A DNA stretch of 64,000 bases from Cohnella sp. OV330 (lineage in GTDB: Bacteria > Bacillota > Bacilli > Paenibacillales > Paenibacillaceae), in assembly GCF_900112065.1 (NCBI RefSeq), contig NZ_FOKE01000011.1:27219-91218 (forward strand), given 5' to 3'. The position numbers and the translations under genes are program-made. Below, piece by piece: positions 60,255 through 64,000 of this stretch (the stretch's first letter is position 1; each line of letters starts with the position of its first letter). A model generated the notes under the pieces. That model was given only the letters and a program-made list of their open reading frames with translations, was not told the origin of the DNA and made no database searches.

Positions 60255-60440
60255 CGATCCTGCAAAAGTACATCATTTAAGGCCGGAATGATGAACTTTT
60301 GCGCTCTATCGCGCAAAAATGCATGGTAGCTCGCCTTTTGAGGCGAGATTCGTGTGTTTCGGGAGAAAATCCTGCACTTTTGCGCGATAGACAAAAAGAT
60401 GGCAGAGTGGCGACTGCGATCGTGTACTTTTGCGCGATGG
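60255..60440. repeat. 186-bp four-core palindromic element, copy 3 (inverted relative to copy 1)
   Basis: Cores lie at 60257-60276, 60308-60327, 60369-60388 and 60419-60438, centred 51, 61 and 50 bp apart. The segment 60306-60390 aligns almost without gaps with the reverse complement of 25301-25386, including the interior GTGTTTCGGG. The outer arms match the opposite arms of copy 1. The remainder of the gap 60029-60550 shows no gene. Confidence 0.88.
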
Positions 60441-60551
60441 CGGGACGCGTGTTGGGCGGGAGCCGCCGCCAAGGCCTCGGGGGCCACACGCAGCATCGGC
60501 GCTCGCCGCTCGAGGCAGGCCGGCAGATGCCGTCCGTCCGTCCCCCCCCTG

Positions 60552-60582
60552 TTGACTTAAACCATGGTTCAAGTCGTATCCT
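60552..60582 (+). promoter_or_regulatory. MerR-type promoter with 19-bp spacer and operator
   Basis: TTGACT (60552-60557) and TATCCT (60577-60582) are 19 bp apart, the over-long spacing that MerR activators correct by twisting DNA. The spacer and its edges form the dyad GACTTAAACC-AT-GGTTCAAGTC. It precedes the MerR gene, so the regulator activates itself and the SDR gene. Confidence 0.75.
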
Positions 60583-60622
60583 ATTGTTGTCGACCTATCG
60601 AATCCCATTTGGAGGCCTCCGA

Positions 60623-60994
60623 ATGAAGTACCGTTCCATCAGCGAAGTATCGGCCGAGCTCGATATCCCGGACTCCACGATCCGTTATTACGAAAAAAAA
60701 GGACTGCTGCCGTTAATCGAGCGCGACAACGCCGGAAGACGAATCTTTTCGGAAGATCAGATGACGCTCCTCGGCACCGTGATGTGCTTGAAGAACACGC
60801 ATATGCCCATCAGCGACATCAAGCAATACGTGGATTGGATCGTAGAGGGGGACAGCACGCTCGAACGCCGGCTCGAAATGATGAACAACCACAAGCAAGC
60901 CGTGCTGGACGAGATCGCGTTAATGACAGAAAGCTTAAAAGGAATCGACTATAAAATCGAGCGGTATACCAGGCAGCTTCAAGAAAAAAAATAA
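60623..60994 (+). CDS. MerR-family transcriptional regulator
   Basis: A 123-residue activator. The HTH and wing read YRSISEVSAELDIPDSTIRYYEKKGLLPL, followed by a dimerising helix with LERRLEMMNNHKQAVLDEI. The effector region is short and has no Cys cluster, so an organic ligand rather than a metal is likely. GGAGG lies 7 bases before the ATG at 60623. It is followed after 19 bp by an SDR gene, a common MerR-SDR pairing. Confidence 0.9.
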   Translation: MKYRSISEVSAELDIPDSTIRYYEKKGLLPLIERDNAGRRIFSEDQMTLLGTVMCLKNTHMPISDIKQYVDWIVEGDSTLERRLEMMNNHKQAVLDEIALMTESLKGIDYKIERYTRQLQEKK

Positions 60995-61013
60995 AAAGAG
61001 AAGAGGCGCGCAC

Positions 61014-61775
61014 ATGAAACTCTCGGGAAATACGATCCTTATTACTGGCGGCAGCGCCGGCATCGGCCTCGCTTTTGCGGAGCGATTCATGAAGGCGGGC
61101 AACCGCGTCATCGTCTGCGGCAGACGCGAACAAACCCTGCAACAAGCCAAGGAGAAATACCCGGACCTCATCACTCGCGCGTGCGACTTGGCGGCCGAGT
61201 CCGAACGCACGTCTTTGTTCGAATGGGTCGCCGCGAACCACCCGGAAGTCAACGTGTTAGTGAACAATGCAGGGATCCAGCAGCGATTCAGCGTGCTGAA
61301 GGCGGATGCGAAAAACGACTGGGCAGCGCTTAGCCAGGAGATCGCCACCAATATCGAGGCGCCGTTTCATCTCTCTATGCTGTTCGCTCCGTTTTTTGCG
61401 GCCAAAGAAGCCGCGGCGATCATCAACGTGACGTCCGGCTTGGCCTTCACGCCGTTTGCGATCGCTCCGATCTACTCGGCGTCCAAGGCGGCGCTCCATT
61501 CCTTCACCATGAGTCTAAGGCTCCAGCTGTCCGACACCTCCGTCGAAGTGATCGAGGTGGCGCCGCCGGCCGTCAATACGGACCTGGGCGGCTCGGGGCT
61601 GCATGTTCAAGGCGAACCGCTCGATGCCTTCGCGGACGGCATTTTCCAGGGGCTTGAAGCGGGAATGTCGGAGATCGGCTACGGCACCTCGGTCGGCCGC
61701 CTGCGCATGTCGCGGGACGAGATCGACCAATACGCGGAAAAGATGTACGAAGCGACGAAAAGCGCGATTGAATAA
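61014..61775 (+). CDS. SDR-family oxidoreductase, DltE-like
   Basis: A 253-residue short-chain dehydrogenase. The cofactor loop is TGGSAGIG, then NNAG, the catalytic Ser in NVTSGL and Tyr-Lys in YSASK. The stretch EVAPPAVNTDL after the active site is typical of DltE-like SDRs. It is the second gene of the MerR operon. The substrate is unknown, probably a small carbonyl compound that also induces the operon. Confidence 0.88.
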   Translation: MKLSGNTILITGGSAGIGLAFAERFMKAGNRVIVCGRREQTLQQAKEKYPDLITRACDLAAESERTSLFEWVAANHPEVNVLVNNAGIQQRFSVLKADAKNDWAALSQEIATNIEAPFHLSMLFAPFFAAKEAAAIINVTSGLAFTPFAIAPIYSASKAALHSFTMSLRLQLSDTSVEVIEVAPPAVNTDLGGSGLHVQGEPLDAFADGIFQGLEAGMSEIGYGTSVGRLRMSRDEIDQYAEKMYEATKSAIE

Positions 61776-61793
61776 GACCAATCGGCAGCAGTT

Positions 61794-61839
61794 AAAAATC
61801 CCGACCCTCCGGCATGCGCCGCAGCGGTCGGGATTTTTA
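61794..61839 (+). terminator. Terminator of the MerR-SDR operon
   Basis: AAAATCCCGACC pairs with GGTCGGGATTTTT, with an inner CGGC/GCCG helix. Confidence 0.8.
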
Positions 61840-61937
61840 TTTTCAACAAAAACATGCCCTTATTCGTGAATAATTTATTGTAAATCGATAAATACCATGC
61901 TAAAATCACATCACTATACTTAAGCGGGGTGCTGGAA

Positions 61938-62411
61938 ATGAAACGGAAAACGCTCATGCTGAGAGCGGTCGTATTCCTGATCGGTATCGCGATTCTTGCC
62001 TTGTGCGTCATCGGGCTGCCTTCGACCTTTGACGAAACGGCCGCTCATTATTCGAAATTGGATTATTTGCCTATTTACATCTTCATGTATGCGTCGGCGA
62101 TTCCCTTTTTTGCGGCGCTGGTTCAGTCCCTGCGGCTGTTAAGCTACATCGACAAGAACACGGCGTTCTCGGAATTGTCTGTCAAAGCGCTCAAGATCAT
62201 CAAATACTGCGGAGTCGCGATCGGCATCCTGTACGCCGCATGCCTGCCCTTCCTCTTCCAAATCGCCGACAAGGACGACGCGCCGGGCGTTCTGGCCATC
62301 GGCCTGGTCGTCGCGTTCGCTTCGTTCGTGATCGCCGTCTTTGCCGCCGTGCTCCAGAAGCTGCTCCAGAATGCCATCGATATAAAATCGGAAAACGACT
62401 TAACGATCTGA
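61938..62411 (+). CDS. DUF2975 membrane protein
   Basis: A 157-residue protein with four helices (about 8-28, 42-66, 92-112, 122-147) and the DUF2975 landmark SLRLLSYIDKNTAFSELSVKALKIIKYCG. The family is of unknown function and nearly always encoded with a small Cro/CI-type HTH gene, as here, where the HTH start is 10 bp downstream. The ATG at 61938 follows GGGGTG. Confidence 0.85.
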   Translation: MKRKTLMLRAVVFLIGIAILALCVIGLPSTFDETAAHYSKLDYLPIYIFMYASAIPFFAALVQSLRLLSYIDKNTAFSELSVKALKIIKYCGVAIGILYAACLPFLFQIADKDDAPGVLAIGLVVAFASFVIAVFAAVLQKLLQNAIDIKSENDLTI

Positions 62412-62421
62412 GGTGAATCAC

Positions 62422-62643
62422 GTGGCGATTGTCATCAATATCGATGTCATGCTGGCGAAGCGGAAAATGAGCGTGACCGAGCTATCGGAGCGGGTCGGGA
62501 TCACGATGGCGAACCTCTCCATCCTCAAAAACGGGAAGGCGAAGGCGATCCGCGTCTCGACGCTGGAGGCGATCTGCAAGGCGTTGAAGTGTCAGCCCGG
62601 CGACCTTCTCGAATACAAGGACGAAGCGGAGGACGGGCGATGA
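62422..62643 (+). CDS. Small HTH regulator (Cro/CI type, YozG-like)
   Basis: A 73-residue one-domain regulator: INIDVMLAKRKMSVTELSERVGITMANLSILKNGKAKAIRVSTLEAICKALKCQPGDLLEY. The GTG at 62422 follows GAGGTG by 6 bases. An in-frame GTG at 62413 is part of that site and less likely. It is sandwiched between DUF2975 and DUF817 genes and overlaps the latter (ATGA). It likely regulates this operon. Confidence 0.88.
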   Translation: MAIVINIDVMLAKRKMSVTELSERVGITMANLSILKNGKAKAIRVSTLEAICKALKCQPGDLLEYKDEAEDGR

Positions 62644-63482
62644 TTCTTCTAAGCCTGAGGAGAGCGGCCGATTCGGCGGGCATTCCCCGCGCGCTGCGGC
62701 AGCTCGTGCGATTCGGTTGGGTGCAGTCCATGTCCTGCGTATTTCCCGTCGTCATCTTCGTCTCCCTGGCCGTGACCCAGCGTCTCCCCCTGCCGTGGCT
62801 GCCCCGCTATGACTGGCTGCTGGTCATTTGCCTGGCCATGCAGGCATGGATGCTGCTTGCCGGACTCGAGACGCGCGACGAGCTGAAGGTGATCACGGTC
62901 TTCCATCTGATCGGCCTGGCGCTGGAGCTGTATAAGGTGCATATGGGGTCCTGGTCGTACCCGGAGGAGGGCTGGGCGAAGGTTGGCGGCGTTCCGCTCT
63001 ACAGCGGATTCATGTACGCCAGCGTGGCCAGCTATCTCTGCCAAGCGTGGCGGCGCATGAAAGTCGAGCTAACAGGCTGGCCGCCGCTCCGGCTGGCCGT
63101 CCCGCTGGCCGCTTCCATTTACCTGAACTTTTTTACGCACCATTATTGGATAGATCTTCGCTGGTGGCTGTCGGCCCTCGTGCTGATCGTATTCCGGCGA
63201 GCCTGGGTGACCTACCAGGTCGGACGCCGCCGCTACCGGATGCCGATCGTCCTCTCCTTCGCGCTGATCGGCTTCTTTATCTGGGTCGCCGAGAATGTCG
63301 CCACCTTCTTCAACGCCTGGCAATATCCGAATCAATCCGGCGCTTGGCACCTCGTCTCGCTCGGCAAGATAAGCTCCTGGCTGCTGCTCGTCATCATCAG
63401 CTTTCTCATCGTCGCCTCGTTGAAGCAGTACAAGAATCGGCGGCTTCCCGAAGTCCCCGATTCCCGCGATTCCTCTTCCTGA
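62640..63482 (+). CDS. DUF817 membrane protein
   Basis: A 280-residue protein with seven to eight hydrophobic helices. The family's conserved patches are ELYKVHMGSWSYPEEGWAK, VPLYSGFMYASVASYLCQAW, FFTHHYWIDLRWWLSALV and WVAENVATFFNAWQYPNQSGAWHLV. The function is unknown; the conserved His and Trp residues inside the membrane suggest an enzyme or transporter. It is translationally coupled to the HTH gene by ATGA. Confidence 0.85.
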   Translation: MILLSLRRAADSAGIPRALRQLVRFGWVQSMSCVFPVVIFVSLAVTQRLPLPWLPRYDWLLVICLAMQAWMLLAGLETRDELKVITVFHLIGLALELYKVHMGSWSYPEEGWAKVGGVPLYSGFMYASVASYLCQAWRRMKVELTGWPPLRLAVPLAASIYLNFFTHHYWIDLRWWLSALVLIVFRRAWVTYQVGRRRYRMPIVLSFALIGFFIWVAENVATFFNAWQYPNQSGAWHLVSLGKISSWLLLVIISFLIVASLKQYKNRRLPEVPDSRDSSS

Positions 63483-63588
63483 TTTATGCGCTAATCGACG
63501 TTGCCGCTAGCAGGATTCAACACGCTTTGTGTCGAATTTTGGCTATAGGCGAAGGAAGTTAGCTTAAATTGGAAAGGTTGGAACGATC

Positions 63589-64000
63589 ATGCCACGTTCA
63601 CCTCGCGTTTTGATCGGCATCTTGTCTATAACGTCTGTCGTTCTTCTCCTGGCGTATGCATACCTAGCCTCGTTCCCTGGCCACGATACCATGTATGACC
63701 TGCCTCGTTTCCACTTTTATGTCATCTCCCCGACGCTTCTGGCATTGGCCATCAGCGCGGTCATCCTGGGCTGGACGGGGATTCGGCTGCGGGATATGAG
63801 CGTCCTCATGCTGGCGCTGGCCATCTTCTCGCTGAACGGTTTTTTTCTGATCCATGCGCTGTCGACGCCAGGATTCATCGTGAATGACCAATACCATCTG
63901 GCCGGCGTCGCCTCGCAAATCGCGTTGACGACCTGCGCGGCCTGGATCTTTCTCTCCACCCTATCCTCGGATCACCCCTTTATTCGCCTCTTATCCAGGC
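63589..64000 (+). CDS. N-terminal membrane sensor domain, gene cut by the window end
   Basis: The frame opens at 63589 behind GGAAAGG and stays open to the last base, giving 137 residues. At least four hydrophobic helices are visible (about 7-27, 46-66, 71-91, 104-120), with HFYVISPTLLALAISAVILG and FSLNGFFLIHALSTPGFI. The latter motif resembles the membrane sensory regions that precede diguanylate or adenylate cyclase and kinase domains. The output domain lies outside the window, so the call is limited to a membrane sensor. Confidence 0.55.
   Translation, partial: MPRSPRVLIGILSITSVVLLLAYAYLASFPGHDTMYDLPRFHFYVISPTLLALAISAVILGWTGIRLRDMSVLMLALAIFSLNGFFLIHALSTPGFIVNDQYHLAGVASQIALTTCAAWIFLSTLSSDHPFIRLLSR

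Noticed and set aside
1-64000. rRNA, tRNA, phage or IS genes
   Set aside because: No tRNA cloverleaf, rRNA segment, integrase, transposase or phage structural gene could be recognised on either strand.

Overview
The window comes from a GC-rich, endospore-forming Gram-positive bacterium of the Paenibacillaceae. Cohnella or a close Paenibacillus relative is my best guess. This is inferred from several features: consensus Shine-Dalgarno sites (AAGGAGG type) with many GTG and TTG starts, two LplB/YtcP-type sugar ABC transporters each paired with a YesM/YesN-type two-component system, an S-layer-homology protein, an exosporium-type protein, a LysM protein of spore-coat type, and CcpA-type cre sites. 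No rRNA, tRNA, phage, IS transposase or CRISPR-cas genes were seen.

Layout. 195-3266: a secreted-sugar deacylase, a CBO0543 membrane protein and a C-N hydrolase. 3369-10469: first sugar uptake locus (permease, permease, lipoprotein, response regulator, histidine kinase), followed by a cre-preceded giant beta-helix exoprotein (10673-13813). 14096-15581: an endonuclease/phosphatase-fold protein and a Gly-rich LysM protein. 15668-21436: a minus-strand operon with an argininosuccinate-lyase-like enzyme (apparently frameshifted), an amidohydrolase and a MalEFG-type importer, behind a promoter and a terminator-bearing leader. 21828-25081: a stalk-domain secreted protein, an SDR, a decayed oxidoreductase, a TetR regulator and a STAS-like protein, with shared operator-like palindromes. 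25556-28302: an OmpR-type two-component system divergent from a small membrane operon. 28362-35669: polysaccharide deacetylase, coiled-coil protein, acetyltransferase, exosporium protein, MarR/ABC-2 pair, ECF sigma/anti-sigma pair and a small secreted protein. 36121-46372: HelD, nitronate monooxygenase behind a probable regulatory leader or sRNA, a heterodimeric ABC exporter, a frameshifted DoxX gene, DUF2269, TetR and SRPBCC genes. 46443-59674 onward: acetyltransferase, second sugar locus in mirrored order (47792-54835), SLH protein, SGNH esterase, ECF42-type sigma factor with its DGPF (YciI) partner. 60552-64000: a MerR-controlled SDR, then DUF2975/HTH/DUF817 genes and a truncated membrane sensor.

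The gene content centres on polysaccharide-derived sugar capture: two CUT1 importers sensed by extracytoplasmic histidine kinases, secreted beta-helix and esterase enzymes, and catabolite control.

The most striking signal is non-coding. Seven of the eight gene-free stretches longer than about 280 bp carry clusters of short palindromes at fixed spacing (about 51 bp, or 61-62 bp), built from at least five unrelated sequence families. One family is a dispersed element of about 186 bp with four 20-bp palindromic cores, present three times (25251-25437, 35846-36031, 60255-60440) with almost identical 50/61/51-bp spacing and in both orientations. I do not recognise it as a described element.
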